Source: Streptomyces rugosispiralis
GTDB lineage: Bacteria; Actinomycetota; Actinomycetes; Streptomycetales; Streptomycetaceae
Direction: 5' to 3'
NCBI RefSeq assembly: GCF_024505145.1
Contig: NZ_JANIAA010000005.1
Location: forward strand, 186,001 to 250,000
DNA length: 64,000 bases
The number at the start of each line of letters is the position of its first letter. Position 1 is the stretch's first letter. Made by a program: the position numbers and the translations under genes. Below the pieces are notes generated by a model. That model searched no databases and was not told where the DNA came from. It was given only the letters and a program-made list of their open reading frames with translations. Below, in pieces: positions 1-9,564 of this stretch.

Positions 1-1183
1 CGTCCCACTGGTCGGTGTTGATGGCCAGCCCGCCCTTGGGCAGCCCCAGCAGCTCGGCCAGCGGGCCCAGCAGCTCGGCGGGGAGGGCCCCGAAGGCGAC
101 CGGTGAGATCATCACCGAGTTGCCCACCAGCCGCCAGGTGGTGTCCGAGGCGGTCAGGCCCGACTTCAGCCAGTCGAGCTGGGCGCGCCCGGTCAGGGTG
201 CGCTCCGGGTCGTCCACGTCCGCGCTGCCGGTGGACGCCTGCTGGGAGCGGAACGAGCGCAGGTCGAGCAGGTGGAGATCGGCGAGGTTGCCGTAGCGCA
301 GCCGCCGGTAGGTGGTGCCCTGGGTGGAGGGGCGCACCGGCATCCACTCGAAGTACGCCTGCTTGGCGGCGGCCACCCGCTGGGCCCACGCCCCCTCGGT
401 GCCGGGCGTGTGGTTCTCCGCCCCGCCGGACCAGGCGTCGTTCGCGAACTCGTGGTCGTCCCAGATCGCGATCAGGGGGAGCGCGGCGTGCAGCGCCTGG
501 GCGTCGGGGTCGGTCTTGTAGTTCCCGTGCCGGACGCGGTAGTCGGCGAGCGTGACGATCTCGTGGGTGGGGGCGTGCGGGCGGACGGCGTACCTGGCCT
601 CCGGGTACTCGCCGCTCTTGTACTCGTAGATGTAGTCGCCCAGATGGAGCACCGCGTCCAGATCGGTGCGGGCGGCCAGATGGCGGTACGGGGAGAACCA
701 GCCCGCCTCCCAGTTGGCGCAGGAGACCACGCCGAAGCGCACCCCGTCGGTCGCGGCGTCGTGCGCGGGGGCGGTGCGGGTGCGCCCCACGGGGGAGCGG
801 ACGCCGCCGTCCACGCCGAAGCGGTAGAAGTAGCCGGTGGCGGGCCGCAGCCCGCGCACATCGGCCTTGACGGTGTGGTCGGTGTCGGCGGCGGCCTTGA
901 CGGTGCCGTGGGCGACGACCGAGCGGAAGTCCCGGTCCTCGGCGACCTCCCAGGTCACCTCGGTGGCGGGGCCGAGCCCCGAGCCGGGCACGGCGTCGGG
1001 GGCGGGCGTGATACGGGTCCACAGCAGGATCCCGTCGGGCAGCGGGTCGCCCGAGGCGACGCCGTGCAGGAAGGCGGGTCCGGAGGCGGCGGTGGCGGTG
1101 GGGCCCGGGACGAGGGGCAGCACGGCCGCGGCGGCCGCCGCGGCCGTGACGGCGCTTCGGCGCGATATGTGGAGGTCGGTCAC
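1..1183 (-). CDS. phoD: PhoD-family alkaline phosphatase/phosphodiesterase, Tat-exported (3' end outside window)
   Basis: Secreted metal-dependent phosphatase of the PhoD type, which releases phosphate from phosphoesters outside the cell. Reading begins at a GTG (1183) with no strong ribosome-binding site. A twin-arginine signal (SRRSAV near residues 8-13 followed by an Ala-rich hydrophobic stretch) indicates Tat export. Next comes an N-terminal beta domain ([20 protein letters not shown]), then the metallophosphatase core with GDYIYEY and WDDHEF, the usual metal-ligand motifs. The frame is still open at base 1 (INTDQWDG), so about three quarters of a normal protein is present. An in-frame TTG slightly upstream is an alternative start. 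The family assignment is firm; the substrate is inferred. Confidence 0.93.
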   Translation of the reverse strand, partial: MTDLHISRRSAVTAAAAAAAVLPLVPGPTATAASGPAFLHGVASGDPLPDGILLWTRITPAPDAVPGSGLGPATEVTWEVAEDRDFRSVVAHGTVKAAADTDHTVKADVRGLRPATGYFYRFGVDGGVRSPVGRTRTAPAHDAATDGVRFGVVSCANWEAGWFSPYRHLAARTDLDAVLHLGDYIYEYKSGEYPEARYAVRPHAPTHEIVTLADYRVRHGNYKTDPDAQALHAALPLIAIWDDHEFANDAWSGGAENHTPGTEGAWAQRVAAAKQAYFEWMPVRPSTQGTTYRRLRYGNLADLHLLDLRSFRSQQASTGSADVDDPERTLTGRAQLDWLKSGLTASDTTWRLVGNSVMISPVAFGALPAELLGPLAELLGLPKGGLAINTDQWD

Positions 1184-1293
1184 GGCCGAGGAGATTACTG
1201 ACAAGTAGCCCTTGGGGACAGAGGGCTTGGGGGATGTTCGCCCACCCGTCGCCGCCAGGTCACCACGGCCGTGGCCCACCGGGGCGGAACGCC

Positions 1294-1329
1294 GTCGGCG
1301 GGCGCGCCCTCGAGGGCACGCCCGCCGAC
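1294..1329 (-). terminator. Hairpin downstream of the first DsbA-like gene
   Basis: A perfect 11-bp inverted repeat (GTCGGCGGGCG / CGCCCGCCGAC) lies 22 bases beyond the stop of the minus-strand DsbA-like gene. A second small hairpin (GGCCC/GGGCC) lies at 1332-1347. There is no U-tract, as is usual in Streptomyces. Confidence 0.6.
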
Positions 1330-1351
1330 TCGGCCCGAGAAGGGCCGGACG

Positions 1352-2179
1352 CTACTTCTCGAGGTTCTGCTTGACGAGCGGGGTGAACTGGTCCGGGGTC
1401 ATCGGCGGGTTGCCGCCCACCTCCAGCTTCTTCCCGTTCAGCTTGAAGGACGGGGTGCCGGTGACGTCCTTGGTGTCGTTGAACGACTTGGACATGGCCA
1501 GCGCCCACCGGTCGTAGGTGCCGTTCTTCACGGCCTTCTCGAAGGCCGTGTTGCCCTTCAGCTCCTTGACCTGCTGGGCGATGTCGATCAGCTTCTGGTT
1601 GTTCGCGAAGGCGTCATCGGTCTCCTGCGGGTGGTTCTTCGGCGCGTACAGCGCCTCCTTGTAGTCCAGGAACGCCTGCGGGCTGACGTTGAGGGCCGCG
1701 CCGAGCGCGCTCAGCGCGTTCTTCGAGCCGGCGCCGGGCTGCTGCTTGTTGTCGTCGAGGAAGGTGCCCATGGTGAACTGCGCCTTGTAGGTGCCGTCCT
1801 TGATGTCCTTGAGCACGGTCGGGCCGGTGAGCTTCTCGAACTGGGCACAGACCGGGCAGCGCATGTCCTCGTAGACGTGCAGGGTGTTCTTGGCCTTCTT
1901 GTCGCCGATGACGATCGTCGTGCCCTGGGGGCCGGTGGCGTTGGCGGGCTTGGCGAACGTCTTCTTCTCGGCCGCCGACCGCCACTTCTGATTGGCGTCG
2001 TCCGAGTTCATGTTGGTGACGGCGTAGCCGATGCCGCCGGCTATCGCGAGGACCGCGACGACCGCGCCGCCGACGAACAGCTGGCGCCGCGTCCGGTCCT
2101 TCTTGGCCTGGCGCTCGCGCTCGGCGCGCAGCCGTTCGCGCGCGGCCTGCTTGTTCTGCTTGCTGTTGCGATTGCTCAT
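1352..2179 (-). CDS. Membrane-anchored DsbA-family thiol-disulfide oxidoreductase (CPVC)
   Basis: Thioredoxin-fold protein expected to act on disulfides outside the membrane. The 275-residue product has a highly basic cytoplasmic tail (residues 1-32), one membrane segment (about 34-54) and an extracytoplasmic DsbA-like domain with the redox motif CPVC at 108-111 (VYEDMRCPVC). The usual cis-Pro region is near the C-terminus (VTGTPSFKLNGKKLE). The ATG at 2179 is chosen because GGAG lies 9-12 bases upstream; a longer in-frame extension has no such site. It lies 64 bases downstream of a polytopic membrane protein gene and in the same direction. The class is firm; the partner protein is unknown. 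Confidence 0.92.
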   Translation of the reverse strand: MSNRNSKQNKQAARERLRAERERQAKKDRTRRQLFVGGAVVAVLAIAGGIGYAVTNMNSDDANQKWRSAAEKKTFAKPANATGPQGTTIVIGDKKAKNTLHVYEDMRCPVCAQFEKLTGPTVLKDIKDGTYKAQFTMGTFLDDNKQQPGAGSKNALSALGAALNVSPQAFLDYKEALYAPKNHPQETDDAFANNQKLIDIAQQVKELKGNTAFEKAVKNGTYDRWALAMSKSFNDTKDVTGTPSFKLNGKKLEVGGNPPMTPDQFTPLVKQNLEK

Positions 2180-2243
2180 GATGGTTCGATCTCCGTGGGT
2201 GTGCGTCGTCTGTGATGCGTACGGGGGGTGTGGAGCGCTGTGC

Positions 2244-2939
2244 TCAGGCAGCGGCCGAGCGGGGCGGTCCACGACGCACCACGGAGTGCACGAGGAGAGG
2301 GAGGGCCGGCGCCGGGAGCACCGGCCGTACGGGCCGCGGGGCCCGGCGGTGGGGCAGCAGGGCCACCGCGTGGACCGCGACGGCCAGCAGCAGCGGCCGG
2401 AAGGCGAAGGCCGCCAGGGAGACCAGCAGACGGCTCAGGGCGGCCTCGCCGCGCCGCAGCCAGGCCGCGGCGATCAGACCCACCGCGATATGCGCGGCGA
2501 GCAGCAGCCAGGGGGTGGCGGAGCTGACGGCGGCCGCCAGCGGGGTGGTGACGCCGTTCTGGGAGATCCCGGGCAGCGGACTGCCGAGGTCGCCGCCACA
2601 CAGCACGGTGACGCCCATGGAGCGCAAGGAGCCCGCCACCGGGCCGCCGGACTGTCCGTAACACGCCTGCTGGCCGGTGGTGAAGATCGTGTCGGCGGCC
2701 AGCTCCAGCGGGATCATCAGGGCCGCTATGGACCAGAAGCCCCGCTCCCGGCCCGCGAGGGCGTACGCGACGGCGAAGACGGCCACCGCGAGCCCGGCGA
2801 CGGTGCCCAGCGGCAGCGGGGCCCGCGACAGCAGGACATGCGAAGCCGAGGACAGCGTGACGCACAGCGCGGTGAAGAGCGCCGCGCGCACTGCCCTCAG
2901 CTGCGGTCCGGTGCCGTCCATGACTTCGAATTCTGCCAT
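2244..2939 (-). CDS. Polytopic membrane protein of unknown function between two DsbA-like genes
   Basis: A 231-residue hydrophobic protein with about five predicted membrane segments (near residues 14-38, 46-66, 72-94, 125-150 and 160-185) and a basic, proline-rich C-terminal tail. Two cysteines lie in the loop after the third segment, in ACYGQSGG and LCGGDLG, and might form or exchange a disulfide. I do not recognise a named family. It is flanked on both sides by co-directional DsbA-like genes, which suggests but does not prove a role in envelope thiol chemistry. The start is uncertain: ATG 2939 (MAEFEVMDG) or ATG 2921 (MDGTGPQ), neither with a clear ribosome-binding site. Confidence 0.75.
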   Translation of the reverse strand: MAEFEVMDGTGPQLRAVRAALFTALCVTLSSASHVLLSRAPLPLGTVAGLAVAVFAVAYALAGRERGFWSIAALMIPLELAADTIFTTGQQACYGQSGGPVAGSLRSMGVTVLCGGDLGSPLPGISQNGVTTPLAAAVSSATPWLLLAAHIAVGLIAAAWLRRGEAALSRLLVSLAAFAFRPLLLAVAVHAVALLPHRRAPRPVRPVLPAPALPLLVHSVVRRGPPRSAAA

Positions 2940-3003
2940 GAACGGCTGTAGGGACCATGTGAAGAATTGGCCCGCCGGCCGGCTACCCGTTTGACCTGCC
3001 GGT

Positions 3004-4023
3004 TCACCCCTTGAGCTGCTTGTCCACCGCTTCCGTGAACTCCGTCCCGGTCGCGGGGGCGGAGCCGCCACCGCCGGTCAGCGGGGAGCCGTCGAGCTTG
3101 ACGGTGGGAGTGCCGTTCACCCCGGAGGCGTCGAAGCTGGCGATCATCTTCTTCGCCCAGGGGTCGTAGGTGCCCGCGCGCAGAGCCTCCCGGAAGGAGG
3201 CGTTCGTCTTGAGCGCGTACACCTCCTGGGAGACGGTCAGCAGCTGGTCGTCGTCGGCGTAGGAGTCCTTGCTCTCCTCCGGGTGGTTCTTCGACGACAT
3301 CAGGGCGGCCTTGTAGTCGAGGAAGGCGTCGGGGCTCACGTCCAGCGCCGCCCCGAGGGCGCTCAGGGCGTTCGCGGAGCCGCTGCCGCCCATGTTCTTG
3401 TCGAGGATGGCGGCGAAGTGGAACGAGACCTTGTACTTGCCGGCCTCGATGTCCTTGGCGATGGTCGGTCCGACCGCCTGGTCGAAGGAGGCGCACGGCG
3501 GGCAGCGCACGTCCTCGTAGACATCGAGGGTGTGTCCCGCGTCGGCCTCGCCGATCACCACGGTGGTGCCGCTCGGACCGGAGCTGTGGGCGGGCGTGAC
3601 CAGGTTTCCCGGGCCCTGTGAGCCACCACCTGAGCCGTCCGGGCCCTCGGAGCCGCCGGAACCGCCCGGCCCCGGCACTCCCGGCGGGCCCTGGGCGACA
3701 TCGTCCGGCGAGCCGCCCCGGGAACCCTTGTCGTCATCCGTGAACACGAGCACGCCCGCGACCACCGCGGCGGCCACCGTCACCGCGATGACGGCCGTAA
3801 GGCCGGCTTTGCGCTGTCGGTCCGCCGGGTCGGGGACGCCGCCCCAGGGCCCTGGGGCGCCGCCCCAGGGCCCGCCACCCGGGCCGGGCGGTGGGCCCTG
3901 GGGCGGCGGGGGAGCGGGCGGGAAGCCCGGAGGCTGATCCGGGGGCGGCGGATGACCCGGCTGCTGGTACGGATTCTGCTGCGGGTCTCGCTCGCCCCCC
4001 GGCGGCTGCTGTCCAGGCCACAT
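3004..4023 (-). CDS. Membrane-anchored DsbA-family protein with proline-rich N-terminus (CPPC)
   Basis: A second DsbA-like thiol oxidoreductase, 339 residues. The first 66 residues are a cytoplasmic Pro/Gly/Gln-rich region with repeated GGxPWGG-type motifs. A membrane segment follows (about 73-94), then a Gly/Ser/Pro linker (100-150) and a thioredoxin-like domain with the redox motif CPPC (174-177, in EDVRCPPC). The C-terminal domain is clearly paralogous to the gene at 1352-2179 (both have SALGAAL and the PxAFLDYKxAL pattern). ATG 4023 is used; an in-frame TTG three codons upstream is possible, and neither has a good ribosome-binding site. The Pro-rich tail probably mediates protein contacts (inference). 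Confidence 0.9.
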   Translation of the reverse strand: MWPGQQPPGGERDPQQNPYQQPGHPPPPDQPPGFPPAPPPPQGPPPGPGGGPWGGAPGPWGGVPDPADRQRKAGLTAVIAVTVAAAVVAGVLVFTDDDKGSRGGSPDDVAQGPPGVPGPGGSGGSEGPDGSGGGSQGPGNLVTPAHSSGPSGTTVVIGEADAGHTLDVYEDVRCPPCASFDQAVGPTIAKDIEAGKYKVSFHFAAILDKNMGGSGSANALSALGAALDVSPDAFLDYKAALMSSKNHPEESKDSYADDDQLLTVSQEVYALKTNASFREALRAGTYDPWAKKMIASFDASGVNGTPTVKLDGSPLTGGGGSAPATGTEFTEAVDKQLKG

Positions 4024-4082
4024 GACCGTCAACGATAGGGGGACGAGCGCATCCCGGCCATGGCCGGGGTGGCGATCAACGA

Positions 4083-4107
4083 CCCCGGGGGACGGGCGCC
4101 CCCGGGG
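4083..4107 (-). terminator. GC-rich hairpin after the DUF2252 gene
   Basis: Inverted repeat CCCCGGGGG / CCCCCGGGG with a 7-base loop, 7 bases past the stop of the minus-strand DUF2252 gene. Confidence 0.5.
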
Positions 4108-4113
4108 AGGCGA

Positions 4114-5439
4114 TCAGAGGCCGGGGATCCGGCCGTTGCGGAAGAGGTCCACGAAGATCTGGTGGTCGGCGCGGGCGCGGGCGCCGTAAGAGTGCGCGAA
4201 GTCCACCAGGAGGTCGGCGAAGCCGTCCTCGTCGGCGGCGATCACCGCGTCGATGGCGCGCTCGGTGGAGAACGGCACCAGCGAGTGGCCGCTCTGGTCG
4301 TCCGCGGCCGCGTGCATGGTGGCCGTGGCCCGGCCCAGGTCGGCCACGACCGCCGCGATCTCGGCCGGGTCGTCGATGTCGGACCAGTCCAGGTCCACCG
4401 CGTACGGCGACACCTCGGCGACCAGCTGTCCCGCCCCGTCCAGCTCGGTCCAGCCCAGCCACGGGTCGGCGTGGGCCTGGAGCGCACGCTGGGAGATCAC
4501 CGTGCGGTGGCCCTCGTGGTGGAAGTACGCCCGCACCCGCTCATCGGTGATGTGCCGGGAGACCGCCGGGGTCTGCCCCTGCTTCATGTAGATCACCACA
4601 TCGTTCTCCAGGGCGTCGCTGTTGCCCTCCAGAAGGATGTTGTACGAGGGGAGCCCGGCGCTGCCGATGCCGATGCCCCGGCGGCCCACCACGTCCTTGA
4701 CGCGGTAGGAGTCCGGGCGCGAGAGACTGGACTCGGGGAGCGTCTCCAGATAGCCGTCGAAGGCGGCCAGGACCTTGTAGCGGGTGGCCGCGTCCAGCTC
4801 GATGGACCCGCCGCCGGCCGCGAAGCGGCGCTCGAAGTCGCGGATCTCGGTCATCGAGTCCAGCAGCCCGAAGCGGGTCAGCGAGCGGGCGTCACGCAGC
4901 GCGTCCAGCAGCGGGCCCTCCGCGGTCTCCAGGGTGAAGGGCGGCACCTCGTCGTTCTTGGCGCCGGTGGCCAGGGCGTGGATGCGCTCGCGGTAGGCGC
5001 CGGCGTACGTCCGCACCAGCTCGGTGATCTTCTCGTCGCTGAGCGCCTTGGTGTAGCCGATGAGCGCCACGGAGGCGGCGAAGCGCTTGAGGTCCCAGGT
5101 GAAGGGGCCGACGTACGCCTCGTCGAAGTCGTTCACATTGAAGATCAGCCGGCCGTTGGCGTCCATGTAGGTGCCGAAGTTCTCGGCGTGGAGGTCGCCG
5201 TGGATCCACACCCGGCTGGTGCGGTCGTCCAGGTACGGCCCACCGGAGCGCTCCCGCTCCACATCGGAATAGAACAGGCAGGCGGTGCCGCGGTAGAACG
5301 CGAACGCCGAGGCCGCCATCTTCCGGAACTTGACGCGGAAGGCGGCCGGGTCGGCGGCGAGCAGCTCGCCGAAGGCGGTGTCGAAAACGGCGAGGATGTG
5401 CTCGCCGCGCTGTTCCGCCTGGGTCTGCTGGGTCGACAT
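4114..5439 (-). CDS. DUF2252 family protein (kinase-like fold)
   Basis: A 441-residue cytoplasmic protein of the DUF2252 family. Motifs resemble the catalytic loop of aminoglycoside-phosphotransferase-type kinases: VWIHGDLHAENFGTY near residue 80, followed by NVNDFDEAYVGPFTWDLKR. These would supply a catalytic Asp and a metal-binding Asp. The physiological substrate of the family is not established. The start is well supported, with AGGAGG about 9 bases before ATG 5439. It is divergent from dnaE with a 214-base intergenic region. Confidence 0.9.
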   Translation of the reverse strand: MSTQQTQAEQRGEHILAVFDTAFGELLAADPAAFRVKFRKMAASAFAFYRGTACLFYSDVERERSGGPYLDDRTSRVWIHGDLHAENFGTYMDANGRLIFNVNDFDEAYVGPFTWDLKRFAASVALIGYTKALSDEKITELVRTYAGAYRERIHALATGAKNDEVPPFTLETAEGPLLDALRDARSLTRFGLLDSMTEIRDFERRFAAGGGSIELDAATRYKVLAAFDGYLETLPESSLSRPDSYRVKDVVGRRGIGIGSAGLPSYNILLEGNSDALENDVVIYMKQGQTPAVSRHITDERVRAYFHHEGHRTVISQRALQAHADPWLGWTELDGAGQLVAEVSPYAVDLDWSDIDDPAEIAAVVADLGRATATMHAAADDQSGHSLVPFSTERAIDAVIAADEDGFADLLVDFAHSYGARARADHQIFVDLFRNGRIPGL

Positions 5440-5653
5440 CGCGGAACGCCTCCTGGGGCATGAGAGAGATGATCGGTGGGGCAGATACGACAGGGTATGT
5501 TCCGTCCCGCCGGGCGCGCGGGAAGACCGGATGACCCGTCGGGATCAACGCCCGAGGCTACTCGCGAGTGCCCGGCTCTTGTCAGTGCGGAGGGGTAACC
5601 TTCGGAGCTGTCTCGCCCTGCCGTCATCGATTGTTCGCCGGAGGTCTTCCACC

Positions 5654-8600
5654 GTGACCAAGCCGCCCTTCACGCACCTGCATGTCCATACCCAGTACTC
5701 GCTGCTGGACGGTGCGGCGCGGCTCAAGGACATGTTCAACGCGTGCAATGAGATGGGCATGACCCACATCGCCATGACCGACCATGGCAACCTCCACGGC
5801 GCGTATGACTTCTACCAGCAGGCGACGGGCGCGGGGGTCACCCCGATCATCGGCATCGAGGCGTATGTGGCCCCCGAGTCGCGGCGCTACAAGCGCCGGG
5901 TGCAGTGGGGCCAGCCGCACCAGAAGCGCGATGACGTCTCCGGTTCCGGTGGTTACACCCACAAGACCATCTGGGCGTCGAACAAGACCGGTCTGCACAA
6001 CCTCTTCCGGCTCTCCTCGGACGCCTATATGGAGGGCTACTTCGTCAAGTGGCCGCGGATGGACAAGGAGACCATCGCCCAGTGGTCCGAGGGCCTGATC
6101 GCCTCCACCGGCTGCCCCTCGGGCGAGCTCCAGACCCGGCTGCGGCTCGGCCAGTTCGACGAGGCGCTGAAGGCCGCCTCCGAGTACCAGGACATCTTCG
6201 GCAAGGACCGGTACTTCCTGGAGCTGATGGACCACGGCATCGAGATCGAGCGCCGGGTCCGGGACGGGCTGCTGGAGATCGGCAAGAAGCTGGACATCCC
6301 GCCGCTGGTCACCAATGACTCGCACTACACCTACTCCCGCGAGTCCGTGGCGCACGACGCGCTGCTATGCGTCCAGACCGGCAAGAACCTCTCCGACCCG
6401 GACCGGTTCCGCTTCGACGGCACCGGCTATTACCTCAAGTCCACGGACGAGATGTACGCCATCGACTCCTCGGACGCCTGGCAGGAGGGGTGCCGCAACA
6501 CCCTCCTGGTGGCCGAGCAGATCGACAACACCGGCTGGTTCGAAAAGCGCGACCTGATGCCCCGGTTCGACGTGCCCGAGGGGTACACCGAGGTCACCTG
6601 GTTCCAGGAGGAGGTCCGCAAGGGGATGGCCCAGCGCTTCCCCGGCGGCGTCCCCGAGGACCGGCAGAAGCTCGCCGAGTACGAGATGGACGTCATCATC
6701 CAGATGGGGTTCCCGGGCTACTTCCTCGTGGTCGCGGACTTCATCATGTGGGCCAAGAACAACGGCATCGCGGTGGGCCCCGGCCGAGGCTCCGCGGCCG
6801 GTTCGATCGTCTCGTACGCCCTGGGCATCACCGACCTCGATCCGGTCGAGCACGGGCTGATCTTCGAGCGGTTCCTCAACCCCGAGCGCGTGTCCATGCC
6901 CGATGTCGACATCGACTTCGACGAGCGCAGGCGCGGCGAGGTCATCCGGTACGTGACCGAGAAATACGGTGCCGACAAGGTCGCCCAGATCGGCACCTAC
7001 GGCACCATCAAGGCCAAGAACGCCATCAAGGACTCCGCCCGGGTGCTCGGCTATCCGTACGCGATGGGCGACCGCATCACCAAGGCCATGCCCGCCGACG
7101 TCCTCGGCAAGGGCATCCCGCTCTCCGGCATCACCGACGAGAAGCACCCCCGCTACAGCGAGGCGGGCGAGGTGCGCGGGATGTATGAGAACGAGCCGGA
7201 TGTGAAGAAGGTCATCGACACCGCGCGCGGAATCGAGGGCCTGGTCCGGCAGATGGGCGTGCACGCCGCCGGTGTGATCATGTCCAGCGAGACGGTGACC
7301 GACCATGTGCCCGTCTTCTCGCCGAAGAACGACGGCCAGGTCGTGACCCAGTGGGACTACCCCACCTGTGAGTCCCTCGGCCTGCTGAAGATGGACTTCC
7401 TGGGGCTGCGCAACCTCACCATCATGGACGACGCCGTCAAGATGGTGCGCGCCAACAAGGGCGTCGACCTGAAGATGCTCGATCTGTCCCTGGACGACCC
7501 CAAGACCTTCGAACTCCTCTGCCGCGGTGACACCCTGGGCGTCTTCCAGTTCGACGGCGGCCCGATGCGCTCCCTGCTGCGCATGATGAAGCCCGACCAC
7601 TTCGAGGACATTTCCGCCGTCTCGGCCCTCTACCGGCCGGGCCCGATGGGCATGAACTCGCACATCAACTACGCGCTGCGGAAGAACGGCCAGCAGGAGA
7701 TCACCCCGATCCACCCCGAGCTGGAGGAGCCGCTCAAGGAGGTCCTGGGCATCACCTACGGCCTCATCGTGTACCAGGAGCAGGTGCAGAAGGCCGCCCA
7801 GGTGCTCGCGGGGTACTCGCTCGGACAGGCCGACCTGCTGCGCCGCGCGATGGGCAAGAAGAAGCAGGAGGTCCTCGACAAGGAGTTCGTGCCCTTCCAG
7901 AAGGGCTGCCGCGAGCGCGGCTACTCCGACGAGGCCATCCAGGCGGTGTGGGACGTGCTGGTCCCGTTCGCCGGATACGCGTTCAACAAGGCGCACTCCT
8001 CCGCGTACGGCCTGGTCACCTACTGGACCGCGTACCTCAAGGCCAACTACCCGGCCGAGTACATGGCGGCGCTGCTCACCTCGGTCCGCGACGACAAGGA
8101 CAAGTCGGCGGTCTATCTGAACGAATGCCGCCGCATGGGCATCAAGGTGCTGCCGCCGAACGTCAATGAGTCCGAGGCCAACTTCACCGCCCAGGGTGAC
8201 GATGTGATCCTCTTCGGTCTCACGGCGGTCCGTAACGTCGGTCAGAACGTGGTGGAGGCGATCATCCGCGGCCGTAAGGCCAAGGGGAAGTACGCCTCGT
8301 TCCCGGACTACCTGGACAAGGTCGAGGCGGTCGTCTGCAACAAGCGCACCACCGAATCGCTGATCAAGGCGGGCGCCTTCGACGAGATGGGCCACACCCG
8401 TAAGGGGCTCACGGCGCACTACGAGGCGCTGATCGACAATGTTGTCGCCGTCAAGCGCAAGGAGGCCGAGGGGCAGTTCGACCTCTTCGGCGGCATGGGC
8501 GGCGACGGCGGGGACGGCGACGGGCCGGGCTTCGGCCTCGACGTCGAGTTCTCGGACGTCGAATGGGACAAGACCTATCTGCTGGCCCAGGAGCGGGAGA

Positions 8601-9199
8601 TGCTGGGCCTGTATGTCTCCGACCATCCGCTGTTCGGCATCGAGCATGTGCTGAACGAGAAGGCGGACGCCGCGATCTCCGCGCTCACCGGCGGCGAACA
8701 CGCGGACGGCGCGATCGTCACCATCGGCGGCATCATCTCCGGCCTCCAGCGCAAGATGACCAAACAGGGCAACGCCTGGGCCATCGCCACCGTGGAGGAC
8801 CTGGCCGGCTCCATCGAGTGCATGTTCTTCCCGGCCACCTATCAGCTCGTCTCCACCCAGCTCATCGAGGACGTGGTCGTCTTCGTCAAGGGGCGGCTGG
8901 ACAAGCGCGAGGACGTGCCCCGGCTGGTCGCCATGGAGCTGATGGTCCCCGATCTGTCCGAGGCGGGCGCCAACGCGCCCGTGACGATCACCATTCCCAC
9001 GGTCAAGGTCACCCCGCCGCTGGTCGAGAAGCTGGGCGAGGTGCTCACCCACCACCGGGGCTCCACCGAGGTGCGGATCAAGCTCCAGGGGGCGCGGAAG
9101 ACCACCGTGCTGCGGCTCGACCGGCACCGTGTCACCGCCGACCCGGCGCTCTTCGGTGATCTCAAGGTGCTGTTGGGGGCGTCCTGCCTGGCCGGGTGA
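5654..9199 (+). CDS. dnaE: DNA polymerase III alpha subunit
   Basis: Replicative DNA polymerase catalytic subunit, 1181 residues, normal for DnaE1. The N-terminal PHP domain begins with HLHVHTQYSLLDG (about residues 8-20) and keeps the metal-binding His/Asp pattern (MTDHGNLHGAY). The polymerase active-site region holds GPGRGSAAGS (about 375) and PDVDIDFDERR (about 416), with the catalytic Asp pair. The KKKQEVLDKE and GYAFNKAHSSAYG motifs follow, and an OB-fold region lies around 1010-1100. The start is GTG 5654, with CCGGAGG about 9 bases upstream; an apparent longer reading frame upstream has no family similarity. The retained His/Asp set in PHP fits the actinobacterial pattern of DnaE proofreading (family knowledge). 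Monocistronic. Confidence 0.98.
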   Translation: MTKPPFTHLHVHTQYSLLDGAARLKDMFNACNEMGMTHIAMTDHGNLHGAYDFYQQATGAGVTPIIGIEAYVAPESRRYKRRVQWGQPHQKRDDVSGSGGYTHKTIWASNKTGLHNLFRLSSDAYMEGYFVKWPRMDKETIAQWSEGLIASTGCPSGELQTRLRLGQFDEALKAASEYQDIFGKDRYFLELMDHGIEIERRVRDGLLEIGKKLDIPPLVTNDSHYTYSRESVAHDALLCVQTGKNLSDPDRFRFDGTGYYLKSTDEMYAIDSSDAWQEGCRNTLLVAEQIDNTGWFEKRDLMPRFDVPEGYTEVTWFQEEVRKGMAQRFPGGVPEDRQKLAEYEMDVIIQMGFPGYFLVVADFIMWAKNNGIAVGPGRGSAAGSIVSYALGITDLDPVEHGLIFERFLNPERVSMPDVDIDFDERRRGEVIRYVTEKYGADKVAQIGTYGTIKAKNAIKDSARVLGYPYAMGDRITKAMPADVLGKGIPLSGITDEKHPRYSEAGEVRGMYENEPDVKKVIDTARGIEGLVRQMGVHAAGVIMSSETVTDHVPVFSPKNDGQVVTQWDYPTCESLGLLKMDFLGLRNLTIMDDAVKMVRANKGVDLKMLDLSLDDPKTFELLCRGDTLGVFQFDGGPMRSLLRMMKPDHFEDISAVSALYRPGPMGMNSHINYALRKNGQQEITPIHPELEEPLKEVLGITYGLIVYQEQVQKAAQVLAGYSLGQADLLRRAMGKKKQEVLDKEFVPFQKGCRERGYSDEAIQAVWDVLVPFAGYAFNKAHSSAYGLVTYWTAYLKANYPAEYMAALLTSVRDDKDKSAVYLNECRRMGIKVLPPNVNESEANFTAQGDDVILFGLTAVRNVGQNVVEAIIRGRKAKGKYASFPDYLDKVEAVVCNKRTTESLIKAGAFDEMGHTRKGLTAHYEALIDNVVAVKRKEAEGQFDLFGGMGGDGGDGDGPGFGLDVEFSDVEWDKTYLLAQEREMLGLYVSDHPLFGIEHVLNEKADAAISALTGGEHADGAIVTIGGIISGLQRKMTKQGNAWAIATVEDLAGSIECMFFPATYQLVSTQLIEDVVVFVKGRLDKREDVPRLVAMELMVPDLSEAGANAPVTITIPTVKVTPPLVEKLGEVLTHHRGSTEVRIKLQGARKTTVLRLDRHRVTADPALFGDLKVLLGASCLAG

Positions 9200-9295
9200 C
9201 CGCCCGGCCCTGACGAACGGCGGCCGCCCGGCCTGGCGGAAGCAGAGGCCATCCGGCTCCGACGAAAGCGGCGACCGGCGAGAACGCACAAAACG

Positions 9296-9332
9296 CCCAA
9301 GGGGCGCGCCCGTGTCGGGCGCGCCCCTTGGG
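9296..9332. terminator. Strong bidirectional hairpin between dnaE and a convergent small gene
   Basis: A perfect 16-bp inverted repeat (CCCAAGGGGCGCGCCC / GGGCGCGCCCCTTGGG) with a 5-base loop. It lies between the end of dnaE and the end of the oppositely oriented gene at 9385-9564, so it can terminate both. Confidence 0.8.
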
Positions 9333-9384
9333 GCCGTGTCGCGCGCCCCGCCACCGCGGTGGCCCAGCGCCGGTGCGCGGTGCG

Positions 9385-9564
9385 TCAGTTGTGGCCGAAG
9401 CTCTTCTGCCGGTCCTTGCGCGGCGTCGAGGGGCTGCCCTCCGACCGCATCGCCTGCGACTGCCCGTCCACCGAGGACTGCTGGTCGGCGGGGCGGTCGG
9501 CCATGCCGTGCTCCTGACGCCGCTCCTGCTGCTGCTTGCGATCGCGGTTCTTGTTCTTGCCCAT
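9385..9564 (-). CDS. Small hydrophilic protein, conserved-type hypothetical
   Basis: A 59-residue, very hydrophilic protein: basic N-terminus (MGKNKNRDRKQQQERRQEHG), then a Gln/Ser-rich middle and the basic C-terminus RKDRQKSFGHN. No membrane segment or known domain. The start is supported by GGAGG 8 bases upstream of ATG 9564, and the gene faces the dnaE terminator, which supports expression. It may be a nucleic-acid-associated or stress-type small protein, but that is only a guess from composition. Confidence 0.7.
   Translation of the reverse strand: MGKNKNRDRKQQQERRQEHGMADRPADQQSSVDGQSQAMRSEGSPSTPRKDRQKSFGHN

Noticed and set aside
6365..9289. Long open reading frame antisense to dnaE
   Set aside because: It is a by-product of third-position GC bias opposite a firmly identified gene, and its composition (Gly/Leu/Val/Arg-rich without domains) is typical of such shadows.
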